DNA of 64,000 nt from Cryptomeria japonica (Eukaryota > Streptophyta > Pinopsida > Cupressales > Cupressaceae), in NCBI RefSeq assembly GCF_030272615.1, contig NC_081411.1, positions 213,997,654 to 214,061,653 on the forward strand, given 5' to 3'. The number at the start of each line of letters is the position of its first letter. Position 1 is the stretch's first letter. The position numbers and the translations under genes were made by a program. Below are positions 63,882 to 64,000 of this stretch, in pieces. A model generated the notes under the pieces. It did no database searches, was not told where the DNA came from, and saw only the letters and a program-made list of their open reading frames with translations.

Positions 63882-64000
63882 GTTTGAGAATAATCCTCCT
63901 CTATTTCTGAATCTTTAGGATAGAGGTTCTATTTTCTTGGTTCCCAATCTTCGTCTGGAAGTCCTCTCTAGGATAGAGGCAAGGTGTCCATTATTCCAAG

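Overview
The window is nuclear DNA of a seed plant with a large, repeat-packed genome. It is AT-rich, has introns with GT-AG borders, initiator-Met-tRNA type retrotransposon primer sites, plant L1-type LINEs, and a Tat/Ogre-type Ty3-gypsy element carrying an antisense plant-mobile-domain gene. The amount of old, nested transposon sequence around a single host gene would fit a conifer or other gymnosperm, but this is an inference, not a demonstration.

Layout. 1-8.2 kb: end of an LTR element, a compound CT/CA microsatellite, a 181-bp tandem duplication, and a decayed LINE (3.8-7.4 kb, + strand). 8.2-26.7 kb: two copies of a 1.5-kb segment (the 5' region of the kinase gene) flank about 15.5 kb of nested transposons. 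These are the gag start, primer site and one 2.4-kb LTR of a Copia element (- strand). The LTR is itself split by a ~12-kb hAT-like DNA transposon that carries a transposase gene (-), a large unidentified gene facing it (+), and two further unidentified reading frames. 26.6-29.6 kb: the only convincing host gene, a ten-exon serine/threonine kinase with an N-terminal all-helical domain. 31.2-35.2 kb: a Copia element with two LTRs, an internal deletion and a 53-bp fold-back. 36.8-38.6 kb: an older Copia pol remnant. 39.2-57.9 kb: an 18.7-kb Tat/Ogre-like gypsy element with two 1.39-kb LTRs, gag-pol on the - strand and a plant mobile domain (PMD) gene on the + strand. 60.6-61.0 kb: a Copia polypurine tract plus LTR start. 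61.0-63.9 kb: a LINE on the - strand, with endonuclease and reverse transcriptase largely in one frame, probably continuing past the window edge.

No transposon here looks autonomous: all coding parts carry stops or frameshifts. Most stops can be explained as CAG/CAA/CGA/TGG codons changed by C-to-T or G-to-A transitions, the pattern expected of methylated, silenced DNA. The kinase gene has all splice sites and catalytic motifs intact but a stop at codon 8 of its first coding exon. The truncated upstream copy of that exon is open. The strongest leads are the helical-domain kinase, the hAT-like element with its accessory genes and subterminal motifs, and the gypsy element with oppositely oriented AGCGCT motif arrays near both ends and an antisense PMD/coiled-coil gene.
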